A stretch of 10,554 nucleotides of DNA from DATKWF01 sp035529715 (GCA_035529715.1 DATKWF010000139.1:1-10554), one strand, 5' to 3'. Counted from the first letter of the stretch, positions 1 through 7,214 are shown. Notes: generated from the sequence alone by a model not told the origin. Numbers and translations: made by a program.

Positions 1-452
1 CACTTGACCCCCAATACCAGTGCCGAGTCCTCAAATTTCTCTCTCCCCAGTTTGGCTGCCTCCGCCACCATATCCCTGGCAAGACGCGAGCCCTGCTTTA
101 AGGTAGCCGCCGCACCGCCCATTTTTTGAATCACTACTTTCTCCACAGGCTTACCCGACCCAGCAATACCCTCGACTACTGAATCAGCCGATATTGACTC
201 GCAGCCCAGGCTCACTACCAGTACCCCGGCCAGGTTGGGATTCCAGCCCAGGTTGACCAGCGTTCTGGTGACAATTTCAATGTCCGGCTTGGTATGGCAA
301 CAGCCCCCGCCATGAAGGAAGGGAGCACAGCCTTTGACGCCTTGCGATATCCACCAGGCTACATCATTAGCACAGCTCACGGTGGACAGGATACCAATGT
401 AATTCCTGGTGCCGACAGAACCATCCCGACGGGGATACCCCAGAAAGCTCAC
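1..452 (-). CDS. UxaA-family dehydratase/lyase, catalytic (C-terminal) domain protein, partial
   Basis: The reverse strand reads from a GTG at 450-452 for 150 codons to the left edge without a stop, so the 3' end is missing. The product begins MSFLGYPRRDGSVGTRNY, followed by ILSTVSCAND (residues 21-30), a Cys/Gly/His patch FLHGGGCCH (45-53), NPNLAGVLVVSLGCE (71-85) and KPVEKVVIQKMGG (101-113). These match the large domain of altronate/galactarate dehydratases and of the beta subunit of sulfolactate sulfo-lyase, which remove water or sulfite from sugar acids or sulfonates using a metal centre. C27, C42, C51, C52 and C84 are candidate ligands. The start is supported by GGAGGT five bases upstream of the GTG and by a 4-nt GTGA overlap with the SAF gene, which points to translational coupling. 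The substrate cannot be told from this fragment: altronate, galactarate, sulfolactate and other hydroxy acids remain possible. Confidence 0.82.
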   Translation of the reverse strand, partial: MSFLGYPRRDGSVGTRNYIGILSTVSCANDVAWWISQGVKGCAPFLHGGGCCHTKPDIEIVTRTLVNLGWNPNLAGVLVVSLGCESISADSVVEGIAGSGKPVEKVVIQKMGGAAATLKQGSRLARDMVAEAAKLGREKFEDSALVLGVK

Positions 453-754
453 CTGGCACCTCCAGTTGAATCACCCCGACCCCGGGCACTAGCCACGTTG
501 TGGACATGAACATAATCTCCAGCCCGGATGTCAGCCGTGGCTATCCCTATCGCTTCTCCATACTTAATTACCGGCGAGCCAGAATCTATGTTATTAAGGC
601 TGAACTTGTGACCAAACGGAATCCGTGCGGTTAACTTTATTGCCAGAGTTTTATCTCCCACCCCGAGCCGCAAAGTCTCCCCCGCTTTCAGGTCAGCGAG
701 GGCAGTTGCCACATTATCCCTAGGGTCAAGAACGATTGCCTTTTGCTTAAACAT
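449..754 (-). CDS. SAF-domain small subunit of a UxaA-type dehydratase
   Basis: This 101-residue protein matches the N-terminal SAF domain of altronate dehydratase (UxaA) or the small subunit of two-gene relatives such as the sulfolactate sulfo-lyase alpha subunit. Visible family motifs are DPRDNVATAL (10-19), IPFGHKFSL (45-53), PVIKYGEAIGIAT (61-73) and VHVHNVASARGRGD (82-95). In full-length UxaA proteins this domain precedes the catalytic domain in one chain. Here it ends in TGA, overlapping the GTG of the next gene in a different frame. The natural C-terminus at RGRGD plus a short tail, and the good ribosome site for the next gene, argue for a genuine two-gene arrangement rather than a frameshift. 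The start ATG has only a weak, close AGGA upstream. It is the first gene of the leftward unit and is transcribed divergently from the parvulin-like gene. Confidence 0.85.
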   Translation of the reverse strand: MFKQKAIVLDPRDNVATALADLKAGETLRLGVGDKTLAIKLTARIPFGHKFSLNNIDSGSPVIKYGEAIGIATADIRAGDYVHVHNVASARGRGDSTGGAR

Positions 755-821
755 AATCCTATTTTACCCGCCACGAAAACACCATGAAATGGCTAAACTT
801 AAAATGAGGTCCCCCTCTGTG

Positions 822-867
822 AAAAAAGTCGGTAAACCCAATACCCCGGAGTACTGGATAGTTTACC
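822..867 (-). terminator. Intrinsic terminator-like hairpin in the leader of the dehydratase unit (possible attenuator)
   Basis: On the minus strand GGTAAAC (867-861) pairs with GTTTACC (837-831). Inside it CCAGTACTCC pairs with GGGGTATTGG, including two G-U pairs, with a three-base TAT bulge between the two stems. Three bases after the hairpin comes T6 (827-822). On the plus strand the two wobble positions become A-C mismatches and there is no T-run, so the structure favours minus-strand RNA. No minus-strand gene lies immediately to the right, so it is either an attenuator in the 5' leader of the SAF gene (about 70 nt before its ATG), a stop for antisense transcription, or a DNA operator palindrome. 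The structure is directly visible; the role is inferred. Confidence 0.45.
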
Positions 868-888
868 TCAGCTGACTTCATTTGACAA
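860..888 (-). promoter_or_regulatory. Candidate promoter for the leftward dehydratase unit
   Basis: On the minus strand TTGTCA (888-883) is followed after 17 bases by TAAACT (865-860), a fair sigma70-type pair that would give a leader of about 100 nt. The -10 hexamer lies inside the right arm of the hairpin at 822-867. If this promoter is used, the full hairpin is not transcribed and the palindrome would act as DNA. The two readings compete, so confidence is low. Confidence 0.25.
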
Positions 889-912
889 TAGGTCATTTTG
901 ACGAAGCTAAAT

Positions 913-941
913 TTGAAAAGATTGCGCTTTTACGCTATAAA
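913..941 (+). promoter_or_regulatory. Promoter for the parvulin-like gene and probably the hom-thrC genes
   Basis: TTGAAA (913-918) and TATAAA (936-941) are separated by exactly 17 bases, and each matches five of six sigma70 consensus positions. Transcription would start near 948, leaving a leader of about 29 nt with AGAAAGGA (962-969) as ribosome site for the TTG start at 977. A perfect TTGACA lies at 882-887 but has no good -10 partner. Just upstream, GTCA-TTT-TGAC (893-903) is a small inverted repeat that could be an operator half-site pair. Confidence 0.5.
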
Positions 942-976
942 TATAAGAGTATTTCCGCCAGAGAAAGGATTGAAGC

Positions 977-2236
977 TTGGCTAAAAAGAAAACAGACAAA
1001 CCCCAGCGCACAGTAACCAGGCGCCAGCTCTCCCAGTGGCAACGAGAGAAGAGGAGACAGCGGTTTATCTTTGTCATCGGGAGTTTCATTATTGCCGCCG
1101 CCCTAATAATTGTCGGGGTGGGGTGGTACGTGGGGCAGTACCGACCGTCGCACCAAACCGCAATTAGAGTAAATGACACCGAATTTAATATGGGCTACTA
1201 TGTGGAGACGCTCAAAGTCCATAGCTTGAATCAACCGGATTCATACCTGTCCTATATAGCTGATGATGCAATTAGAAGCATTGAGCAGAACGAACTGGTC
1301 AGGCAAGGAGCCTTAAAACTGGGGATAAGTGCCAGTGACGATGAGGTCAAGGAGGAACTCAAAAGCTATGACCTCCCCAACAAAGATGTTCAAAGGGATT
1401 TGGTCGAGACCAAGCTGTTAATAAACAAACTACGGGATGAACACTTTGACCAGCTGGTACCAGTGTCGGCTGAGCAGGGACACGTAATGGCGATGCTGCT
1501 GGAAAGTGAGCCTCAGGCAAATGAAGTGAGAGCCGGACTGGAGAGTGGTGACAACTTTACTGAACTGGCGGAAGAACTCTCGCTGGACTATCTCGCTGGA
1601 ACTAACCATGGTGACTTTAGCTGGCACCCCAAAGACATCTTAATTGATTATTTTGGTACTTATATAGCAGATTACACCTTTAACTCTGAGGTAGGGGTGC
1701 TAAGCCAGCCGATATACGATGAGGAGGTGGTTAAAGGAGTCGGCTACTGGCTGATAAATGTCCTGGAGAGAGACGGAGAAGAAGCCAATGTTCAGGCGAT
1801 ATTATTGGGTAGCGAGGAAGAGGCACTGGAGGCAAAAAGTCGGATAGAAGCGGGCAAGGAATTTAGTGAGCTAGCTAAAGAACTCTCCCAGCTTTATGGA
1901 GCCGAATATGATGAAGGCGGCCTGGGCACAATAGAACCAGGCATGATGAGTCCGGTTTTCGATGAGTTTGTATTCAATCCTGAAATAGAACTGGATACGC
2001 TGAGCGAGCCAATTCGTGATGAGGAGATTACCACCCGAGGCGGTTACTGGCTGATAAGGGTAATAGATAAAGAAGAAAATAGACCAATTGATGATGAAGA
2101 TAGAGAGATGCTAATGGCTAAGACTTTTGAGGAGTGGGTCTCTTCACTGTGGGACGACCCGGAAAATGACGTGGACGATAGTTATCTGGACGAAGAGAAA
2201 AAGGCGTGGGCAATAGAGCAAGCAACCAAGGGCTAG
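977..2236 (+). CDS. Membrane-anchored SurA/PrsA-like protein with two degenerate parvulin (PpiC) domains
   Basis: The 419-residue product has a very basic N-terminus (1-28), one hydrophobic segment (about 29-52), an N-terminal SurA/PrsA-like helical region (about 62-160), two parvulin-like domains (about 167-264 and 269-365) and an acidic tail (392-407, rich in Asp/Glu). Both domains end in a near-identical GYWLI block (256-260, 356-360) and keep the F-x-E-L-A-x-E-L-S core (194-202, 296-304). The topology suggests a signal anchor holding the domains outside the membrane as an extracytoplasmic folding factor. The histidine of the canonical xHIL motif is replaced by M173 in the first domain and A274 in the second, so isomerase activity is doubtful and a chaperone role more likely. 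The start is TTG: an in-frame TGA at 971-973 rules out anything upstream, and the next in-frame ATG is beyond the membrane segment. hom follows about 25 nt later, so co-transcription is likely; the functional link to threonine synthesis is unclear. Confidence 0.85.
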   Translation: MAKKKTDKPQRTVTRRQLSQWQREKRRQRFIFVIGSFIIAAALIIVGVGWYVGQYRPSHQTAIRVNDTEFNMGYYVETLKVHSLNQPDSYLSYIADDAIRSIEQNELVRQGALKLGISASDDEVKEELKSYDLPNKDVQRDLVETKLLINKLRDEHFDQLVPVSAEQGHVMAMLLESEPQANEVRAGLESGDNFTELAEELSLDYLAGTNHGDFSWHPKDILIDYFGTYIADYTFNSEVGVLSQPIYDEEVVKGVGYWLINVLERDGEEANVQAILLGSEEEALEAKSRIEAGKEFSELAKELSQLYGAEYDEGGLGTIEPGMMSPVFDEFVFNPEIELDTLSEPIRDEEITTRGGYWLIRVIDKEENRPIDDEDREMLMAKTFEEWVSSLWDDPENDVDDSYLDEEKKAWAIEQATKG

Positions 2237-2263
2237 AACCAAATCAGGGTTGCGAGGGAAATG

Positions 2264-3565
2264 ATGAAACAGAGTATTGGCATTGGCTTAATGGGACTGG
2301 GGATAGTCGGTGGACAGGTAGCCAAAGTTTTGCTGGACAAGGCCGATATACTTGCCGAGCAGGCTGGTTGTCCTCTCGTCCTGCGGAAGATTAAAGTTCT
2401 GGCGTCAGATTTAGACCGACCACAGGCACAGAAGCTGCCACCTGAGCTTTTTACCATTGATATTGATGATTTTTTCGCCGAACCTGATATAGATATAGTT
2501 GTCGAGGCAATCGGCGGGGAAAACCCAGCCCTGGAATACTTGAAGAGAGCCATATCAAACGGCAAATACGTGGTCACCTCCAATAAGGAGGTTATTGCCA
2601 AACACGGTGGGGAACTACAGGCTCTGGCCCAGCAACATGATGTGGGACTTCGCTATGAAGCCAGTGTCGGCGGCGGCATTCCCTTGATTGCCCCTTTCAA
2701 GCATGACCTGATAGCCAATGAAATAAGCGGTATTTACGCCATAATAAACGGGACTACCAACTACATCCTCAGCCGGATGGCGAAGGAAGGCATAGATTTC
2801 CCTTCGGCTCTGAAAAGTGCCCAGGAGTTAGGCTATGCTGAAGCCAATCCGGAAAATGATATTGAGGGAATAGATGCCAACTATAAACTGGCTATTCTCG
2901 CTTCATTAGCCTTCCAGACCCAGGTCCAACCCGGCGATATTTACCGCGAGGGGATTTCACGACTCAGCAACCGTGATTTCCGCTATGCCCAGGAGCTGGG
3001 ATTCGCCATCAAGCTGCTGGCGATAGCCAAGCAGGCTAATAACTCAATTGAAGTGCGAGTTCACCCGGTCTTCATTCCTGAAGACTCCCTTCTTGCCAAG
3101 GTTAACGGGGTCTACAATGCCATTCTGGTTGAAGGTGATTTAATAGGCAAGGTGCTTTTCTTCGGTGAGGGTGCCGGCGCTCTGCCCACCAGCAGCGCCG
3201 TTGTCGCTGATGTCGTGTCATCGGCGCAGGATATCATCCTTGGTGTTGGTAATAAAGCCAGGCGCAAATTGTCACCAGGCATGACCATTAAACCAATGAG
3301 TGAAATTGAAACACGTTACTACCTCAGGATGAATGTGGCTGACCGTCCCGGCGTTCTAGCTCAGATTTCAAAAGTCCTGGGGGACAATTTAATCAGTATT
3401 TCCTCGGTTATCCAGAAGGAAGTTGATAGCGTGGCTCAAACTGCTGAGCTTGTTATTATGACACACCCATCCCAGGAAGAAGCAATGCGACAAGCTCTTG
3501 GCAAGCTGGCGCAGCTCGAGGTGGTTAAAGAGATAAATAACTTTATCCGTGTGGAAAACGTCTGA
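2264..3565 (+). CDS. hom: Homoserine dehydrogenase with C-terminal ACT domain
   Basis: It reduces aspartate 4-semialdehyde to homoserine with NAD(P)H (EC 1.1.1.3), the branch point to threonine and methionine, in the cytoplasm. Numbering from the ATG at 2261: Rossmann glycine motif GLMGLGIVGG (9-18), VVEAIGG (80-86), VVTSNKEVIAKHG (104-116), ASVGGGIPLI (134-143), INGTTNYILSRM (162-173), catalytic-domain block NPENDIEGIDANYK (196-209) with the D205/K209 pair expected for hydride transfer, and an ACT domain (about 354-434) starting RMNVADRPGVLAQIS. The ACT domain suggests feedback control by threonine or another amino acid. Two ATGs stand in tandem at 2261 and 2264. GAGG at 2254-2257 is only 3 nt from the first and 6 nt from the second, so the second is preferred; they differ by one Met. 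Its stop codon overlaps the thrC start by one base. Confidence 0.96.
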   Translation: MKQSIGIGLMGLGIVGGQVAKVLLDKADILAEQAGCPLVLRKIKVLASDLDRPQAQKLPPELFTIDIDDFFAEPDIDIVVEAIGGENPALEYLKRAISNGKYVVTSNKEVIAKHGGELQALAQQHDVGLRYEASVGGGIPLIAPFKHDLIANEISGIYAIINGTTNYILSRMAKEGIDFPSALKSAQELGYAEANPENDIEGIDANYKLAILASLAFQTQVQPGDIYREGISRLSNRDFRYAQELGFAIKLLAIAKQANNSIEVRVHPVFIPEDSLLAKVNGVYNAILVEGDLIGKVLFFGEGAGALPTSSAVVADVVSSAQDIILGVGNKARRKLSPGMTIKPMSEIETRYYLRMNVADRPGVLAQISKVLGDNLISISSVIQKEVDSVAQTAELVIMTHPSQEEAMRQALGKLAQLEVVKEINNFIRVENV

Positions 3566-4617
3566 TGAAAACCGGAGTCCTGGCTAAATATAAAGATTTC
3601 CTGCCGATTACCCCTCACACCCCCCTATTTTCACTGGGTGAGGGAGAGACCCCCCTGGTCAGGTGTGACCAACTGGCGAAGGAAGCCGGTTGCGGGGAAT
3701 TATATCTCAAGCTGGAGGGATGCAATCCCACCGGTTCGTTCAAAGACAGGGGCATGGTAGTCGCCGTAGCCAAAGCAGTGGAAGCCAGCAGCCAGACTGT
3801 AATGTGTGCTTCAACCGGCAATACCAGTGCTTCCGCCGCCGCCTATGCTGCCTATTGCGGGCTTACTGCCGTTATTATCGTTCCGGAAGGCAAGATTGCT
3901 CTGGGCAAACTGGCCCAGGCTATAGTTTACGGAGCTACAATAATCGCTATTGACGGCAATTTTGACCAGGCTCTGGAGATAGCACGGACTCTAACCGACA
4001 AGCACCCGATTACTCTGGTAAACTCCCTTAACCCGCACCGCATTGAGGGGCAAAAAACCGCCGCTTTTGAGATTATTGACGTTCTGGGCGAAGCCCCGGA
4101 CTATCTTTTCATCCCGGTAGGTAATGCCGGTAATATTACTGCCTACTGGAAGGGTTTTGTGGAATATTACCAATCCGGCCGGGCAAAGAAAAAACCAGAG
4201 ATGATGGGTTTTCAGGCTGAGGGGGCGGCTCCTATCGTCCGCGGCTACGCCATTAAAGAACCGGAAACTGTTGCTTCAGCGATACGCATCGGCAACCCGG
4301 CCAGCTGGCAAAAAGCGGTTGCCGCCCGCGATGAATCCGGCGGCATTATTGACATGGTTAGCGATGGCGAAATCATGTCGGCGCAGAAGCTTATGGCGAC
4401 CAAGACCGGGGTCTTCGGTGAACCAGCTTCGGCAGCTTCTGTAGCCGGGCTTATCAAACTCTCTGGCAAGGGGATGGACTTTTCCCAAAAGAGAGTAGTC
4501 TGCGTGATAACCGGCACCGGTTTGAAAGATACCGATACCGCCCTGAAAGATGCCCCGCCTTTTATCAAGCTTCCGGCTGATATAACCGCTGTGGAGCAGG
4601 CTTTAGGCTGGGGTTAA
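3565..4617 (+). CDS. thrC: Threonine synthase
   Basis: This PLP enzyme converts O-phosphohomoserine and water to threonine and phosphate (EC 4.2.3.1), the last step of the pathway begun by hom. The 350-residue length fits the shorter class of threonine synthases without the long N-terminal extension. GEGETPLVR (25-33) opens the fold, NPTGSFKDRGM (54-64) carries the PLP lysine K60, STGNTSASAA (83-92) follows, PVGNAGN (184-190) is the phosphate-binding glycine loop, and VITGTGLKD (314-322) lies near the PLP ring nitrogen. Its ATG shares one base with the hom stop (TGATG), so the pair is probably translationally coupled. It lacks a strong ribosome site of its own, consistent with coupling. No homoserine kinase gene is present in the window, so the phosphorylated substrate must be made by a gene elsewhere. 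Confidence 0.96.
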   Translation: MKTGVLAKYKDFLPITPHTPLFSLGEGETPLVRCDQLAKEAGCGELYLKLEGCNPTGSFKDRGMVVAVAKAVEASSQTVMCASTGNTSASAAAYAAYCGLTAVIIVPEGKIALGKLAQAIVYGATIIAIDGNFDQALEIARTLTDKHPITLVNSLNPHRIEGQKTAAFEIIDVLGEAPDYLFIPVGNAGNITAYWKGFVEYYQSGRAKKKPEMMGFQAEGAAPIVRGYAIKEPETVASAIRIGNPASWQKAVAARDESGGIIDMVSDGEIMSAQKLMATKTGVFGEPASAASVAGLIKLSGKGMDFSQKRVVCVITGTGLKDTDTALKDAPPFIKLPADITAVEQALGWG

Positions 4618-4692
4618 CCACATTGCGCTACTAGATGTCTTTAATTAGCTGTCTGGCAATAGATTATTAAACTGTCCCTAAAGGAGGCTGAA

Positions 4693-5259
4693 ATGTTTGA
4701 TGAGGCTAAGATTAAAGCCGCGGTAGTTTCCATAATTGCCGCCATCGGTGAAGACCCGAAGCGGGAGGGTCTGGTGGGTACTCCCGAACGTGTGGCGGAG
4801 ATGTATGCCGAACTCTTTATGGGACTGGGCAAAGACCCCAAGGAGGAGCTGACGGTAGGCTTTGAGATAGGCCACCGGGAAATGGTAGTTTTAAGGGATA
4901 TCCCCTTTTACTCTATGTGCGAGCACCACCTTCTGCCTTTCTACGGCGTAGCTCACATCGGGTACATTCCAAACAAAGAAGGGCGTATTGTAGGTATCAG
5001 CAAACTTGCCCGGGTGGTGGAAATCATTGCCAAGCGCCCCCAGATTCAGGAGAGAATGACCACCCAGATTGCCGATGCTATTGATGAAGCGATAAGGCCG
5101 GAAGGGGTGGCGGTAGTTATCCAGGCGGAACACCTGTGCATGATTATGCGCGGCATCAAGAAACCGGGAAGCAATGTTATTACCTCAGCACTTAGAGGTA
5201 TCTTCCGCCGGCGGGCAGACAGCAGAGCTGAATTTCTCTCCCTGATACAGGGTAAGTAG
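4693..5259 (+). CDS. folE: GTP cyclohydrolase I
   Basis: It converts GTP to 7,8-dihydroneopterin triphosphate and formate (EC 3.5.4.16), feeding tetrahydrofolate and, in bacteria that make it, queuosine. The 188-residue product covers the complete catalytic core: TPERVAEMY (30-38), SMCEHHLLPFYG (74-85), GISKLARVVE (101-110), RPQIQERMT (115-123) and QAEHLCMIMRG (144-154). The zinc ligands C76, H79 and C149 are all present, as are the neighbouring catalytic histidines H78 and H147, so this is the zinc-dependent FolE1 type. The start has an excellent ribosome site, AAAGGAGG (4680-4687), 5 nt before the ATG. It lies 75 nt after thrC. That gap shows neither a clear terminator nor a convincing promoter, so it may be read through from the upstream operon. 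Confidence 0.96.
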   Translation: MFDEAKIKAAVVSIIAAIGEDPKREGLVGTPERVAEMYAELFMGLGKDPKEELTVGFEIGHREMVVLRDIPFYSMCEHHLLPFYGVAHIGYIPNKEGRIVGISKLARVVEIIAKRPQIQERMTTQIADAIDEAIRPEGVAVVIQAEHLCMIMRGIKKPGSNVITSALRGIFRRRADSRAEFLSLIQGK

Positions 5260-5273
5260 ACTATTACTTCTAG

Positions 5274-7214
5274 TTAAATATCCAGGTTCTTGACGCTTCT
5301 GGCATGCGCCTGGATGAATGCCTTACGTGGCGGCACTTCGCTACCCATCAGGATATTGAATAAACTGTCAGCCTTTGCCGCATCATCCACCCTCACTCCC
5401 AGCAAAGTGCGGGTCTCCGGATTCATGGTAGTTTCCCACAATTGCTCCGGGCTCATTTCACCCAGACCCTTATAACGCTGCACCTCTACCTTCCTGGCCC
5501 CTTTCAGTTCACGCAGTACCTCTTCCTTCTCCTGGTCCGAGTAAACCCAGTGTCGCTTGTCAGCCGCCTTGACACGATAAAGAGGAGGCTGAGCAATAAA
5601 CAGATGCCCCTGGTTAATCAGCTCCGCCATGTGCCGGAAGAAAAAGGTGAGCAGCAGAGTGCGAATGTGAGAGCCGTCAACATCAGCGTCAGTCATCAGG
5701 ATGATCCGGTGGTAACGGAGTTTTGACAGGTCAAAGTCTTCATCTATGCCGGCACCCAGGGCAGTAATAAGGATACGAATTTCCTCACTGGCTAACATCT
5801 TATCCGGCGGCGCCTTTTCTACGTTGAGGATTTTACCCCGCAGAGGTAGTATCGCCTGGAAGCGACGGTTCCGCCCCTCCTTGGCTGAACCACCAGCCGA
5901 GGGTCCCTCCACCAGATAGAGCTCGCAGTGGGAGGGGTCTTTCTCCGAACAATCTGCCAGCTTGCCGGGTAGCGTGCCGGTATCCAGGCTACTCTTCCTG
6001 ATGATTAAATCGCGAGCCTTGCGGGCAGCTTCCCTGGCTTTGGCAACAGTAATACACTTTTCTATAATTCTTTTAGCATCATCAGGGTGCTCTTCAAGGT
6101 AGAGAGATAAACCATCACCGACAATAATCTCCACCTGGCTTTTGACCTCAATGTTACCCAGTTTGCCTTTAGTTTGCCCCTCAAATTGCGGTTCAGCGAG
6201 CTTGACGCTAATAATAGCCGTGAGACCTTCCCTAACATCTTCACCAGTCAGGTTGGACTCGTCTTCCTTGAGCAACTTATTCTTGTGAGCATAGTCATTA
6301 AGAACCCTGGTTAGCGCCGAGCGGAAGCCGGTAAGGTGAGTACCGCCATCCACCGTATTAACACAGTTAGCAAAGCTGAAAACAGTTTCGGAAAAACCAT
6401 CATTATACTGAAGCGCCACCTCAACTATGGTGCTATTCACTGACTTGCTAATGGAGATAGGACGGGGATGACGGACCAAGCGATTCCGGTTAAGTCGCCG
6501 CACGAAGCCGGTAATACCGCCCTCAAAGTAGAAAGTCAGATCACTATCTTTTCCTTCATCCCTGAGAGTTATTTCCAGCCCCTTGTTCAGGTAGGCCATC
6601 TCCCGCATGCGCTCACTCAGTACATCAAGGTCATATTTGGCGTCACCGAAGATTTCTTCATCGGCATAGAAGCTGATGGTGGTGCCGTTCTCCTCAGATT
6701 CGCCAACCACGGCTAACTCTCCCTGAGGTATGCCCTGCCGATATTCCTGCCGAAATATCTTGCCATCGCGCCTGACATCACAGCAGACGTAGGAGGAGAG
6801 TGCATTTACCACCGAAGCGCCTACGCCGTGCAATCCGCCTGATACCTGATAGGTACGGCCACCAAACTTCGCCCCGGCATGAAGCGTGGTCATTACCGTC
6901 TCCAGAGCGGAAACACCGGTGGCTGGATGAGTTTCCACCGGAATGCCACGTCCATCATCTTCAACGGTGACGCCGCCATCCTCTCTGATGGTAACCACAA
7001 CTCTGGTGCAGTAGCCAGCCATGGCTTCGTCAATGCTATTGTAGGCAATTTCATAGACCAGATGGTGCAGGCCGCGCTGGTCAGTGCCACCGATATACAT
7101 ACCCGGTCGCCGGCGCACAGCTTCCCGCCCGCCCAGAACCTGAATGTCCTCAGCAGTGTAATCGTTATCCTGATTGTTTTGCGGCTCGTCTGGTAAATGT
7201 TTTTTCCGTGCCAT
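5274..7214 (-). CDS. gyrB: DNA gyrase subunit B (type IIA topoisomerase ATPase subunit)
   Basis: ATP-hydrolysing subunit of gyrase, which works with GyrA to supercoil DNA. At 646 residues it is the short form without the extra insert of the E. coli protein. The GHKL ATPase domain shows GMYIGGTD (38-45), catalytic E55 with N59, DDGRGIP (86-92) and GGLHGVGASVVNALS (126-140). The transducer motif is QTKGKLGNIEVKS (347-359). The Toprim domain shows LYLVEGPSAGGSAK (432-445), LPLRGKILNVEKA (456-468) and MTDADVDGSHIRT (507-519), and the tail block is RYKGLGEMSPEQLW (580-593). ParE is the alternative, but tail length and the RYKGLGEM block fit GyrB. Oddities: P438 where E. coli has D426, and Y58 where E. 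coli has D45. An in-frame TAG 12-10 nt upstream fixes the ATG as first start; the best ribosome site (AAGGAG) is 13 nt away, with a weaker AGG nearer. It is convergent with folE. Confidence 0.93.
   Translation of the reverse strand: MARKKHLPDEPQNNQDNDYTAEDIQVLGGREAVRRRPGMYIGGTDQRGLHHLVYEIAYNSIDEAMAGYCTRVVVTIREDGGVTVEDDGRGIPVETHPATGVSALETVMTTLHAGAKFGGRTYQVSGGLHGVGASVVNALSSYVCCDVRRDGKIFRQEYRQGIPQGELAVVGESEENGTTISFYADEEIFGDAKYDLDVLSERMREMAYLNKGLEITLRDEGKDSDLTFYFEGGITGFVRRLNRNRLVRHPRPISISKSVNSTIVEVALQYNDGFSETVFSFANCVNTVDGGTHLTGFRSALTRVLNDYAHKNKLLKEDESNLTGEDVREGLTAIISVKLAEPQFEGQTKGKLGNIEVKSQVEIIVGDGLSLYLEEHPDDAKRIIEKCITVAKAREAARKARDLIIRKSSLDTGTLPGKLADCSEKDPSHCELYLVEGPSAGGSAKEGRNRRFQAILPLRGKILNVEKAPPDKMLASEEIRILITALGAGIDEDFDLSKLRYHRIILMTDADVDGSHIRTLLLTFFFRHMAELINQGHLFIAQPPLYRVKAADKRHWVYSDQEKEEVLRELKGARKVEVQRYKGLGEMSPEQLWETTMNPETRTLLGVRVDDAAKADSLFNILMGSEVPPRKAFIQAHARSVKNLDI

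Noticed and set aside
440..460. Possible frameshift joining the SAF gene and the catalytic gene into one broken UxaA
   Set aside because: The junction has a GTGA overlap and GGAGGT at ideal spacing, and two-gene forms of this family are known, so two intact genes explain it better.
882..887. Perfect TTGACA as -35 for the parvulin-like gene
   Set aside because: No acceptable -10 at 16-18 bases; the pair at 913-941 is better.
4618..4692. Promoter, terminator or preQ1-type riboswitch ahead of folE
   Set aside because: No hexamer pair at proper spacing, no convincing hairpin and no recognisable aptamer in 75 nt.
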